DNA of 64,000 nt, from contig NZ_JAUSWY010000001.1 of the NCBI RefSeq assembly GCF_030815585.1, positions 2,604,001 to 2,668,000 of the forward strand, written 5' to 3'. The translations under genes were made by a program, and so were the position numbers. Within the stretch, counting starts at the first letter, position 1. Every line of letters begins with the position of its first letter. Under the pieces are notes generated by a model that was given only the letters and a program-made list of their open reading frames with translations, had not been told where the DNA came from and did no database searches. The DNA is from Arthrobacter pascens. GTDB taxonomy: Bacteria; Actinomycetota; Actinomycetes; Actinomycetales; Micrococcaceae. This document shows positions 14,769-22,388 of this stretch, piece after piece.

Positions 14769-16109
14769 ATGGCCGTCTCCAACGAAGAGCTGGGACTTGT
14801 TGAGGTGTTGCGCCGGCAGTCTGATGAACTCAGCCCCAAGGATGACCTGAACGACAAGTACTACGAGGGCACGCAGCGCCTTGAGCACCTTGGCATCGCC
14901 GTTCCGCCCGAGCTGCGCCGCTTTGAAACGGTCCTGAACTGGAACCGCGTAACGGTTGACTCCGTCGAGCAGCGCCTTCGCCTCAAGGAGTTCGTCCTTC
15001 CCGGCGACGTGAGCGCGTCGAAGATCCTCCGCGAGCACTGGGATGCAAACAACCTCGATTCAGAGTCGGGCCTACTGCATAAGGACACGCTGATTTACGG
15101 CCGTGGATTCGTGTGTGTCGGCTCCAACGCCGACGACGCAGCGCACCCGCTGATTAGCGTGGAATCGCCCCGCGAACTGACCGTCAGGGTTGACCCGCGT
15201 ACCCGCCGCATCGAAGCCGCGCTGAGGCTCTACGGCGGCACCGAGAACGACCCGGAGCCGAACCTAGCGACCCTCTACCAGCCCAACTCCACCGTCTGGC
15301 TGGCGAAGTCCGCCGGCAAATGGGATGAGTATGACCGCGACAACCATAACTTGGGCCGCGTGCCTATCGTGATGTTCATCAACCGCCGTCGCGCCGGTAA
15401 ATGGGATGGCGTGTCGGAGATGCGGGACGTTATCCCGCTGGTTGACGCAGCAGCGCGGGCCCTGACAAACATGCAGGTCGCCGCCGAGTCCATCGCTATT
15501 CCTAAGCGGTGGGTTGTGGGCATGTCCAAGGGCGATTTCGTGGACGGTACAGGCAAGCCGATTCCCGTCTGGGAGTCCTATATGGGCGCGATCTGGGCCA
15601 ATGGGAACAAGGACGCCAAGGTCGGACAGTTCGACGGCGCGAGCCTGGATAACTTCTGGGGCACGGTCAACCACCTTGCCAACGACGCATCTTCGGTTAC
15701 CGGCCTCCCTACTCGCTACTTTGGTCAGACTTCGGTGAACCCGGCGGCTGAGGGTGCGATCCGCGCCGATGAAACCCGCCTGATTATGAACGTCGAAGGC
15801 AAAGCGGCTGGGCTTGGCGATGGCTGGGCTTGGGTTCAGGGCATTGCTGAGCGGCTCCGCACTGGCGTCTGGCCCGCTGCCAACCAGATCAAAACTGAAT
15901 GGTTCGACGCCGGCACCCCGACATTCTCACAGAAGGCTGATGCCCTGTCGAAGCTGTACGCGGCTGGCAATGGTGTCATCTCACGCGAAGGCGTCTGGGA
16001 TGAGTTGCAGTGGTCCGAGGCCCGTAAGGCTCGTGAGCGCGACTACTTCGTGAATCAGTCCCGGCTAGCGCTGACTTCCTTGGAAAAGGACGTTGAAGAG
16101 GTGGTCTAA
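14769..16109 (+). CDS. phage portal protein
   Basis: A 446-residue SPP1 gp6-type portal, forming the dodecameric ring through which DNA enters the head. Recognisable features are the N-terminal YYEGTQRLEHLG motif, the NWNRVTVDSVEQRL segment, the GRGFVCVG strand and the SSVTGLPTRYFGQ ... NPAAEGAIRADETRL region that forms the long alpha and tunnel loop. It overlaps the next gene by one base (TAATG), consistent with one late operon. Confidence 0.93.
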   Translation: MAVSNEELGLVEVLRRQSDELSPKDDLNDKYYEGTQRLEHLGIAVPPELRRFETVLNWNRVTVDSVEQRLRLKEFVLPGDVSASKILREHWDANNLDSESGLLHKDTLIYGRGFVCVGSNADDAAHPLISVESPRELTVRVDPRTRRIEAALRLYGGTENDPEPNLATLYQPNSTVWLAKSAGKWDEYDRDNHNLGRVPIVMFINRRRAGKWDGVSEMRDVIPLVDAAARALTNMQVAAESIAIPKRWVVGMSKGDFVDGTGKPIPVWESYMGAIWANGNKDAKVGQFDGASLDNFWGTVNHLANDASSVTGLPTRYFGQTSVNPAAEGAIRADETRLIMNVEGKAAGLGDGWAWVQGIAERLRTGVWPAANQIKTEWFDAGTPTFSQKADALSKLYAAGNGVISREGVWDELQWSEARKARERDYFVNQSRLALTSLEKDVEEVV

Positions 16110-17320
16110 TGATTCCCGCGCCGACCGTCGAGCACTACAAGCGGATGCAGCGATTGCGGGCCGTGGCAGTGCTGGCGGCACGTCGCGCATGGGCTGGTGT
16201 TGACTCTGGCGATCTCTCGGGATCCTGGCAGTCAATGCTCCCAGGGTTGGTCGGCGCTGTCTCGCTGGTGCAGGAGTCTGGCGCGGTGCAGGGCGCGTCT
16301 TATGGCGCGGCCACGCTTGCGGCGCAGGGTCTCTATGAGGCCCCGCAGCACTTCGTGAACCCCGAGGCGTTCGCCGGGTTCGCGTCCGATGGGCGCTCAC
16401 TCCAAGGCTTGCTCTACACGGCAGTCCCTCACACGAAGGGCCTGATTGCCGGCGGCATGGACGTACCCACCGCAGTCCGTAAGGGCGGCAGGTTCCTGGA
16501 GATGGTGACGCAGACGACGGTTGCCGATTCGGGCCGCGCTGCCGCTGGCGTCGATACGGCGACGCGTAAGAATGTCGGCTACGTGCGGATGCTCAACCCG
16601 CCGTCATGCTCGCGCTGCTCGATCCTCGCTGGCCGTTTCTACCGCTGGAACAACGGCTTCAACCGCCACCCCAAGTGCGATTGCGTCCACGTCCAGACCA
16701 CGGCAACTGCTGCCGCTGAGACTGAGGGCCTGATCCACGACCCTTACGAGTACTTCAAGGGCCTGTCTGCTGCCGAGCAGGACCGCACCTACGGCAAGGC
16801 GGAAGCGCAAGCCATCCGGGACGGTTCCGACATCTTCCAGGTGGTCAACGCGAACCGCGGCGTCAAGCCGGGCGGGCTGGTCACTACCGAAGGCACCACT
16901 CGTCACGGGAATTTCGGCCGCAACGGTCCAAGACTCACCCCGGAAGCCATCTACGGCAAGGGTCTGAGTCGCGCTGACACGCTCGCGGAGCTTGAGCGGT
17001 ACGGATACATCCTTCCCGGCGGCCAGAACCCCACAGGCGTCCTCCGCGGACAGGCTGAGGGCTTCGGCGCACTAGGCCGCGGCGGAACTCGCGTAGGCGT
17101 CCGTAACGCCGTCGAGGAAGCCCGCCGCACTGGCGTCCGCGATCCGCTTAGCCGGGCGACTATGACCGCCGCTGAGCGCCGCATCTATGACGCGCAAGCG
17201 AACTGGGATGCAGTACGCAATGGCCGCAACCCATTCACAAATGCGAAGGCCGCGAAGGTCACGCCCGAAGTTGCGGCACGCGTCGAACGCGAATACCGCA
17301 AACACATCCTCGGCTACTAG
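16109..17320 (+). CDS. MuF-like minor head protein / capsid maturation protein
   Basis: A 403-residue protein. The middle holds the actinophage motif PPSCSRCSILAGRFYRW followed by HPKCDC, the Cys/His cluster typical of the minor-head (VG15/MuF-like) proteins that actinophage annotators call capsid maturation protease. The C-terminal third is rich in Gly/Arg and ends with a helix (TPEVAARVEREYRKHILGY). It lies between portal and scaffold, as usual. Protease activity is assumed from family, not visible as a catalytic triad. Confidence 0.8.
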   Translation: MIPAPTVEHYKRMQRLRAVAVLAARRAWAGVDSGDLSGSWQSMLPGLVGAVSLVQESGAVQGASYGAATLAAQGLYEAPQHFVNPEAFAGFASDGRSLQGLLYTAVPHTKGLIAGGMDVPTAVRKGGRFLEMVTQTTVADSGRAAAGVDTATRKNVGYVRMLNPPSCSRCSILAGRFYRWNNGFNRHPKCDCVHVQTTATAAAETEGLIHDPYEYFKGLSAAEQDRTYGKAEAQAIRDGSDIFQVVNANRGVKPGGLVTTEGTTRHGNFGRNGPRLTPEAIYGKGLSRADTLAELERYGYILPGGQNPTGVLRGQAEGFGALGRGGTRVGVRNAVEEARRTGVRDPLSRATMTAAERRIYDAQANWDAVRNGRNPFTNAKAAKVTPEVAARVEREYRKHILGY

Positions 17321-17322
17321 GC

Positions 17323-17366
17323 CGAGCCCCAATTCTCCCCCCATGCGCGACGCTCGGGGGTTTTTC
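17323..17366 (+). terminator. attenuator-like hairpin between minor head and scaffold genes
   Basis: CGAGC pairs with GCTCG, and alternatively CCCCC with GGGGG, immediately before TTTTT (17361-17365). Two competing pairings with a T5 tail suggest a partial terminator that sets the ratio of head proteins. Confidence 0.6.
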
Positions 17367-17387
17367 CACCGCGACGGAGGACAAACC

Positions 17388-17876
17388 ATGTCGGAAGACA
17401 CAACCACACCAGCCGCTGAGGCCGAGGCACCCGCCGAATCTCCAGTGGTCGAATCCCAGGAACTCGGGGACGGTGGCAAGAAGGCAATCCAGGCAGAGCG
17501 CGAAGCTCGCAAGGTAGCCGAACGCAACCTCGCCGAATTGTCCGCGAAGCTCAAGGGCTTCGAGGATGCCAACCTCTCCGAACTGGAGCGCACCAAGCAG
17601 GCCGCCGAGGAATCCGCCGCCGAACTTGCAGCGCTCCGCAAAGAGAACATCCGCGCATCGGTAGCCCTCCATAAGGGCGTACCCGCGGATCTCATCGAGT
17701 TCCTGACTGGTGACACAGAGGAAGCAGTAGCCGCGAAGGCTGACCTTCTGATGGCCCGGTTGAACACTCCCGGCACCCCGAAGCCAGACCCCTCCCAGGG
17801 TGCGAAGGTTCCGGATCACGCGCTGAACGGAGATCCGCTGCTTGCGGATCTCAAGTCGAAACTCGGCATCAACTAA
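17388..17876 (+). CDS. phage scaffolding protein
   Basis: A 162-residue highly acidic protein with an Ala/Pro/Glu-rich N-terminus, a long heptad coiled coil (about 30-90, AIQAEREARKVAERNLAELS) and a conserved C-terminal capsid-binding tail (GDPLLADLKSKLGIN). This is the usual actinophage scaffold layout, directly before the major capsid gene. ATG has GGAGG nine bases upstream. Confidence 0.88.
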   Translation: MSEDTTTPAAEAEAPAESPVVESQELGDGGKKAIQAEREARKVAERNLAELSAKLKGFEDANLSELERTKQAAEESAAELAALRKENIRASVALHKGVPADLIEFLTGDTEEAVAAKADLLMARLNTPGTPKPDPSQGAKVPDHALNGDPLLADLKSKLGIN

Positions 17877-17893
17877 CTTTTTAGGAGCACGTC

Positions 17894-18799
17894 ATGGCGA
17901 TCACCGCCGCAACAACCACGTCGGACTTTTCCGGCTTCCTCAACCGTGAGCAGTCCGCCGCGATCTTTGAACGCGCCGCACGCTCATCCGCTGTCCAGCA
18001 GCTCGCCCCGCAGATCCAGCTTGGCGCTGCCGGCCAGTCCATCCCCGTCGTTACCGGCAAACTGACCGCCGGCTGGGTCGCTGAAGGTGCGCAGAAGCCC
18101 GCCTCTAAGGGTGCGCTGGCACTGAAGAACATGGACCCTAAGAAGCTCGCCGTCATCTCGGTGGTTTCTGCTGAAGTGGTTCGTGCCAACCCGGGCAACT
18201 ACATGAACATCGTCCGCAACCAGGTCGGCGACGCGTTCGCAACCGCGTTCGATGCCGCCGCACTTCACGGCACCGCAACCCCATTCTCGACCTTCGTGGC
18301 CCAGACCACGAAGACCATCGAGCTGGGCACCACCCTCCAGGCTGCCGGTGGCATCCACGGTGACATCAACGCCGGTCTGAAGCTTCTGGTTGACGACGGC
18401 AAGCGCCTTTCCGGCTTCGCCCTTGACGACCGCTTCGAGCCGCTCCTGAACGGCGCTGTTGACGCTGGCGGACGCCCGATCTACATCGACTCGCCGCTCG
18501 TGGACAACGCTGCACCGTTCCGTCAGGGCCGCCTTCTGGGCCGCTCGGCGTTCATCGGTGAGGGCGTCTACAACGCTACCGGCTCCGTCATCGGCTTCGG
18601 TGGCGACTGGTCACAGACCGCATGGGGCGCCGTAGGTGGCATCTCCTACAAGGTCTCCACTGAGGCAACCGTCACGATCAACGGCGAACTCGTTTCACTG
18701 TTCGAGAACAACCTCGTTGCCATCCTGGCTGAAGCAGAATACGGCTGGCTCGTCAACGACACGGCCGCATTCGTCGAGTACACGAACGCTACCCCGTAA
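17894..18799 (+). CDS. major capsid protein (HK97 fold)
   Basis: A 301-residue protein forming the icosahedral head. The GQSIPVVTGKLTAGWVAEGAQKP beta-hinge/E-loop, the spine-helix region (VSAEVVRANPGNYMNIVRNQVGDAF) and the GGRPIYIDSPLV A-domain signature match HK97-fold capsids of actinophages. AGGAG precedes the ATG. It needs no large N-terminal delta domain since a separate scaffold is present. Confidence 0.93.
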   Translation: MAITAATTTSDFSGFLNREQSAAIFERAARSSAVQQLAPQIQLGAAGQSIPVVTGKLTAGWVAEGAQKPASKGALALKNMDPKKLAVISVVSAEVVRANPGNYMNIVRNQVGDAFATAFDAAALHGTATPFSTFVAQTTKTIELGTTLQAAGGIHGDINAGLKLLVDDGKRLSGFALDDRFEPLLNGAVDAGGRPIYIDSPLVDNAAPFRQGRLLGRSAFIGEGVYNATGSVIGFGGDWSQTAWGAVGGISYKVSTEATVTINGELVSLFENNLVAILAEAEYGWLVNDTAAFVEYTNATP

Positions 18800-18800
18800 G

Positions 18801-18959
18801 TTGTCCCGGCTGATCCACCCGGTAGCGGGGACGGTGGTGCGCTGTGAGGGTGACCTTGCAGCGTCCTACCTCTCCCAAGGCTGGACCGATGCTGACGCAA
18901 AGGTCGAGCCGGTCAAGGCGACCCCGGAGAAGCCTGCAACTACCCGGCGACGTAAGTAA
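18801..18959 (+). CDS. small head-associated protein (DUF7302-like)
   Basis: A 52-residue protein starting at TTG one base after the capsid stop. The pattern HPVAGTVVRCEGDLAASYLS, then QGW and a Lys/Pro-rich tail (EPVKATPEKPATTRRRK) is a recurring small actinophage family found after capsid genes. The role is unknown; it may decorate or connect the head. The start codon is inferred from position. Confidence 0.68.
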   Translation: MSRLIHPVAGTVVRCEGDLAASYLSQGWTDADAKVEPVKATPEKPATTRRRK

Positions 18960-18970
18960 GGGGCGCGGTC

Positions 18971-19354
18971 ATGGCTTACGCAACCGTAAGTGACGTTGAG
19001 GTCCGCTATGGCCGCACCCTCACCGCAAGTGAGGCGGCTCAGGTTGGCGCGTGGATTAATGACCTTGAGTCTGAGATCGACGAGCGGATCCCGAACCTGC
19101 TTGACCTGATCGTGGCAGGTCGCCCAACTGCCGCGACGGTCCTGCGCGTCATCGCCGCCGCTGTGATCCGCAAACTTCACAACCCTGAAGGTTTGCGGAC
19201 TACGACGGTAGCGATTGACGACTACTCGACGACCAAGACTGCGGACTCGTCCAATAGCGCCGGGCTCTTGGGCCTGACGGATGAGGAGTGGAGCTTGCTG
19301 CTCCCCGGCTCATCCGGTGACGCGTTCACCATCACGCCTTACGGGGCGCCATGA
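18971..19354 (+). CDS. head-tail connector protein (Gp19/Gp15/Gp42-like)
   Basis: A 127-residue protein of the head-to-tail adaptor group: N-terminal DVEVRYGRTLTASEAAQVGA, helical core (VLRVIAAAVIRKLHNPEGLR) and C-terminal TDEEWSLLLPG. In this family it binds under the portal as the adaptor ring. It overlaps the next gene by ATGA. Confidence 0.85.
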   Translation: MAYATVSDVEVRYGRTLTASEAAQVGAWINDLESEIDERIPNLLDLIVAGRPTAATVLRVIAAAVIRKLHNPEGLRTTTVAIDDYSTTKTADSSNSAGLLGLTDEEWSLLLPGSSGDAFTITPYGAP

Positions 19355-19746
19355 GCGCGGCTGACGCGGTCCTTGCTGGCCGCCGTGAAGCCGAGGCCCT
19401 AATGGTGGACACGTGCCGCATAACCTCAGTCGGCACCCCAGTAACCGACCCTGACACGGGTAACGTAACCACGCCCCGCACAACGGTCTACGAGGGCAAG
19501 TGCAAGGTCCAGTCGAAGGACTCGGCAGTGTCATCCCCCGAGGCTGGCGGCGCGACGTTCACCGTCGTCTCCAGGCAGGTTCACATCCCGGCGAACGCTG
19601 CCGAGATCCTGGACGGGCACGAGGTTGAAATCCTCACGTCACTGCTGAATTCGTTCACGGTCGGCAAGGTCTATCGGGTGGATGGGTTCACGCCGGACAC
19701 CTACGACACCGCGTACCGGATCCCCGTCAAGGAGATTACGTCATGA
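19351..19746 (+). CDS. head closure / stopper protein (DUF6093-like)
   Basis: A 131-residue beta-rich protein. The MVDTCRITSVGTPVTDPDTG start and the RVDGFTPDTYDTAYRIPVKE end match the DUF6093 actinophage family, which occupies the head-closure position of siphovirus connectors. It overlaps both neighbours by four bases. Confidence 0.8.
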   Translation: MSAADAVLAGRREAEALMVDTCRITSVGTPVTDPDTGNVTTPRTTVYEGKCKVQSKDSAVSSPEAGGATFTVVSRQVHIPANAAEILDGHEVEILTSLLNSFTVGKVYRVDGFTPDTYDTAYRIPVKEITS

Positions 19747-20132
19747 GCGCGGACACTTCCGAACTCGACGGACTGGCTCGGGCCTTCCGTGCCATCCCTG
19801 CGTTGATGGTTCCGAAGATGCGCGGAGTTGTCGCCAAGTCTGCGCTGAACACCAAGAACATCATGCGGAAAGATGCGCGGAGCTCACGGCACTTCAAGCA
19901 GTTGGCGGCAGTGATTTCATACGACATCAAGGAACACATCTTCGGCGGTGACGGCGTGATTGAGGCTGAGATCGGCCCCAGTGGCGGCGGCTCTGCATCG
20001 CTCGCCGGCATCGCGTATTTCGGTACATCGAAGCCCGGCGGTGGCACTGTCCGTAACCCTGAAGACGCGATGCTTGAAGAGGCCCCCAACTTCTACGAGT
20101 ACGCGTTCAAGGCGACGGAGGGGCTGCTGTGA
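19743..20132 (+). CDS. HK97 gp10-like tail completion protein
   Basis: A 129-residue protein with a helical N-terminus (LARAFRAIPALMVPKMRGVV), the YDIKEHIFGGDGVIEAEIG beta segment and a C-terminal NPEDAMLEEAPNFYEYAF helix. This arrangement and place between head closure and tail terminator are those of HK97 gp10-like minor tail/tail completion proteins. It is coupled by ATGA on both sides. Confidence 0.78.
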   Translation: MSADTSELDGLARAFRAIPALMVPKMRGVVAKSALNTKNIMRKDARSSRHFKQLAAVISYDIKEHIFGGDGVIEAEIGPSGGGSASLAGIAYFGTSKPGGGTVRNPEDAMLEEAPNFYEYAFKATEGLL

Positions 20133-20542
20133 TCAAGGAACACTACGACGCGGTCAAAGCCCTCCTGCCGGGCACTGTCCGGGTTCACATGTGGTCCGTT
20201 CCGGCTGATCCCGTCTACCCCTACGTGGTGTTGTGGGGCGATCTTGGCGAGGAGTCCTCGGGTGGTCCTGACGGCGACTCGTTGCGGGATGTTCCCGACT
20301 TGCTGTCGCTGCGGATCCGGGCTACCTATGTCGGTCTGAATGGTGACTCGCTGCTGATCATTGCAAGGAATGCCCGCGCAGCACTGAGCCGCAAGACGCC
20401 CACGATTACGGGCTGGCGCGCAAGTCCGCTTCGTCAGGCGGTCCTCATGGATGTGCAGACGGACACGGACGTGACACTGACCGGCGGCGGGCATCCGATC
20501 TACGCGGTTGACGAGTTCTCCCTCATCTCACACAAGCTCTAA
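20129..20542 (+). CDS. tail terminator protein
   Basis: A 137-residue protein in the tail-terminator position: MIKEHYDAVKALLPGTVRVH, a VYPYVVLWGDLGEESSG loop and a C-terminal beta pair (VTLTGGGHPIYAVDEFSLI). It caps the tail tube where it joins the head. A terminator-like hairpin follows. Confidence 0.8.
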   Translation: MIKEHYDAVKALLPGTVRVHMWSVPADPVYPYVVLWGDLGEESSGGPDGDSLRDVPDLLSLRIRATYVGLNGDSLLIIARNARAALSRKTPTITGWRASPLRQAVLMDVQTDTDVTLTGGGHPIYAVDEFSLISHKL

Positions 20543-20557
20543 CCCATCCCATCAACG

Positions 20558-20580
20558 CGCCTGACGAGGGCGCTTTTTTC
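20558..20580 (+). terminator. short hairpin with T6 after the tail terminator gene
   Basis: GCGCC / GGCGC stem with a seven-base loop and TTTTTT directly following. It could lower read-through between connector and tail-tube genes, or the tail genes could have their own promoter. Confidence 0.6.
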
Positions 20581-20596
20581 ATGCCCTGGAGGCGCC

Positions 20597-20740
20597 ATGT
20601 TTGTCGATGTCAAAAACAAGAACGGTGAGATTCAGACCGTCCCTGAGTCCTACCTCGAAGACTTCCCCGGCGAGTTCAAGTTGGTTGAGCCCGCGAAATC
20701 ATCCACCCCGGCGAAGGCCGACACTAAAAAGGAGGCCTAA
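20597..20740 (+). CDS. 47-residue protein before the major tail protein
   Basis: ATG with GGAGG five bases upstream. The product (FVDVKNKNGEIQTVPESYLE, then an acidic/Lys-rich tail ending TKKEA) resembles the small tail-proximal proteins found before tail-tube genes in actinophages. Its stop lies two bases before the next ATG, and it carries the AAGGAGG site of that gene. Function unknown. Confidence 0.7.
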   Translation: MFVDVKNKNGEIQTVPESYLEDFPGEFKLVEPAKSSTPAKADTKKEA

Positions 20741-20742
20741 CC

Positions 20743-21264
20743 ATGGCTGCAAAAGTCCTTGCTGACGGCAAGACCAAGTTCACTATCATGACCACGAAGC
20801 CCGTAGGTTGGGCGACCAAGACGGTGACGGTGACGGAGGCGAACGCCGGGCTTGACCTGTCATTGGATGTCCTGTCCAGCGACTTCACGTTCGCCGCCGT
20901 CGATTCTGACAAGGTTGCTGAGAAAGCACTGGGTGCGAGCGGAAACGCAAACGCTATCGGCGCGTCAAACTACCAGCTCGCTTTCACGCTCTGGCGGAAG
21001 TTCGCCACTGCCGGCGGCTTTGATACCGCGGCGGAAACTGGCTGGGCCGCTCTGAAGGTCAAGGGCGCAACCCTCTACGCCATCGCCCGACAGATGGACA
21101 AGGAAGCGACTACTCCTTGGGTTGCCACCGATGAAATCTACCTCGCCGCCGAGTTCACCACGGACACCCCGCAGCGCACGGACGGAACTGGCTTCATCAA
21201 GTACCGGATCCCGACCGAAGTGCAGACTGGCTACCCCTTCATTGCGGTTGCAGCCGGCGCCTAG
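20743..21264 (+). CDS. major tail (tube) protein
   Basis: A 173-residue protein with a strong AAGGAGG site. The KPVGWATKTVTVTEANAGLD strand, the SDFTFAAVDSDKVAEKALG loop and the C-terminal GTGFIKYRIPTEVQTGYPF motif fit the actinophage major tail protein. It polymerises into the tail tube around the tape measure. Confidence 0.9.
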   Translation: MAAKVLADGKTKFTIMTTKPVGWATKTVTVTEANAGLDLSLDVLSSDFTFAAVDSDKVAEKALGASGNANAIGASNYQLAFTLWRKFATAGGFDTAAETGWAALKVKGATLYAIARQMDKEATTPWVATDEIYLAAEFTTDTPQRTDGTGFIKYRIPTEVQTGYPFIAVAAGA

Positions 21265-21348
21265 TTAGACCGGATGGCGGCGCGTGTTAGGCTCCGCGCC
21301 GCCATCCTCAACTTCCCGAGCCTAACCCCTAGAAATGGAGCCTATCCA

Positions 21349-21867
21349 ATGACTGAGACCCCTCAAGATTTCGACTTTGACGCCTGGCTGGATGACGCGG
21401 AACGTCCCCAGCGCGCCGTGACCGTTTACCAGAAGGCGGGCCTGATCGCTGACCTTGACCGTCTGGGCGAGCAGATCAATAACGCTGACGAGACTGAGGA
21501 CGTGGACGGCCCGAGCATGGGCGGTGGCGTCGGTAAGCTTCGGGCCGAGTATCAGAAGATCGCGCAGCAGTTCCATGACTCAGCCTTGACGATCCGGGTT
21601 AGCGGCCATGGCGACGAAGAGAAACGAGAGTTTGCTAAGGCGAACACGGACGCCGGCGCCAGTGGCTTGGCGTATATCGTCCTGTCCGATGCGATCACCG
21701 CGCCCAAGGTCACCGTCGATCAGGTCAAGCGACTGGAAAAGAAGTTAGGCCCGGCACAGTTCGGCCTCATCCTCTCCGCATATCACCAAGCATCCACGGA
21801 ACTCCCCACCGTGAGCGCCGATTTTTTGCCGAAGCCCTCTACACGGGACGATGGTGGCGAGTCCTAG
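21349..21867 (+). CDS. tail assembly chaperone G (short product)
   Basis: A 172-residue acidic, mostly helical protein (ETPQDFDFDAWLDDAERPQR ... KVTVDQVKRLEKKLGPAQF) between the tail tube and tape-measure genes, the fixed place of gpG-type chaperones. It ends DGGES. Near its 3' end the sequence T-TTT-TTG (21822-21828) allows a -1 frameshift into the next frame, giving the longer GT product. Confidence 0.88.
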   Translation: MTETPQDFDFDAWLDDAERPQRAVTVYQKAGLIADLDRLGEQINNADETEDVDGPSMGGGVGKLRAEYQKIAQQFHDSALTIRVSGHGDEEKREFAKANTDAGASGLAYIVLSDAITAPKVTVDQVKRLEKKLGPAQFGLILSAYHQASTELPTVSADFLPKPSTRDDGGES

Positions 21868-22199
21868 CAGCCCTCAAAACGGCTGAGCGTTTCCAGCGCC
21901 CGCCGTCCGCGTATCTTGGCACACTGTCCGAGTTCAAGGACCGGCTGCTTGAGTTCGCGTACACCCTGTATGTCGAGGGCATGTGTGCATGTGGACGGCC
22001 AAAGTTTGAGTGCCGCAACGAAGCAAACGCGGGCCTATACGAAGTTGCGGACATCACGTGCTACGCGTCTGCTGCGGTTGAGGAACACACCGGGCAAGAG
22101 AAGTTCAAGCCCGAACCGGGGCAGCGGTTCTACGCCAAGGAGATTGACGAGGAGTTAGTCACCCGCAGGACGTTTGCGCCACGCGGCAGCGAAGGCTGA
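21349..22199 (+). CDS. tail assembly chaperone GT (-1 frameshift fusion)
   Basis: Predicted joint product read to 21828, then from 21828 to 22199 in the -1 frame; about 283 residues. The -1 frame is open across the overlap, has no good start of its own, and reads FAEALYTGRWWRVLAALKTA ... LYVEGMCACGRPKFEC to a stop at 22197. The slippery heptamer TTTTTTG is canonical. Siphovirus tail chaperones are nearly always made this way, so the fusion is expected though not proven here. Confidence 0.8.
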
Positions 22200-22352
22200 C
22201 CCGACACCGAGAGCGAGGGCAATTAGGCCCACCCAGAACAGAAGGTAGGCGCTGCTCTGGTTCACGTAGCCAACGGCACCAATGACCACCAGCAGAAGGC
22301 CTAGCGGTATCCCGATAAGTGCAATGCGCTTCAGTGTCATGCCCGTGAGCAT
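22155..22352 (-). CDS. small two-helix membrane protein in antisense orientation
   Basis: A 65-residue protein with two hydrophobic segments (RIALIGIPLGLLLVVIGAVG and SAYLLFWVGLIALALGVGSA) and a basic C-terminus (AAWRKRPAGD). It runs against the late operon, overlapping the chaperone end by 45 bases and filling the gap before the tape measure. GGGA lies upstream of the start. It may be a lysogeny-expressed moron such as a superinfection-exclusion protein; that is inference. Confidence 0.55.
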   Translation of the reverse strand: MLTGMTLKRIALIGIPLGLLLVVIGAVGYVNQSSAYLLFWVGLIALALGVGSAFAAAWRKRPAGD

Positions 22353-22388
22353 ACGGCATCCCAGAAAAATTAAACAGTGGAGGTTCCC

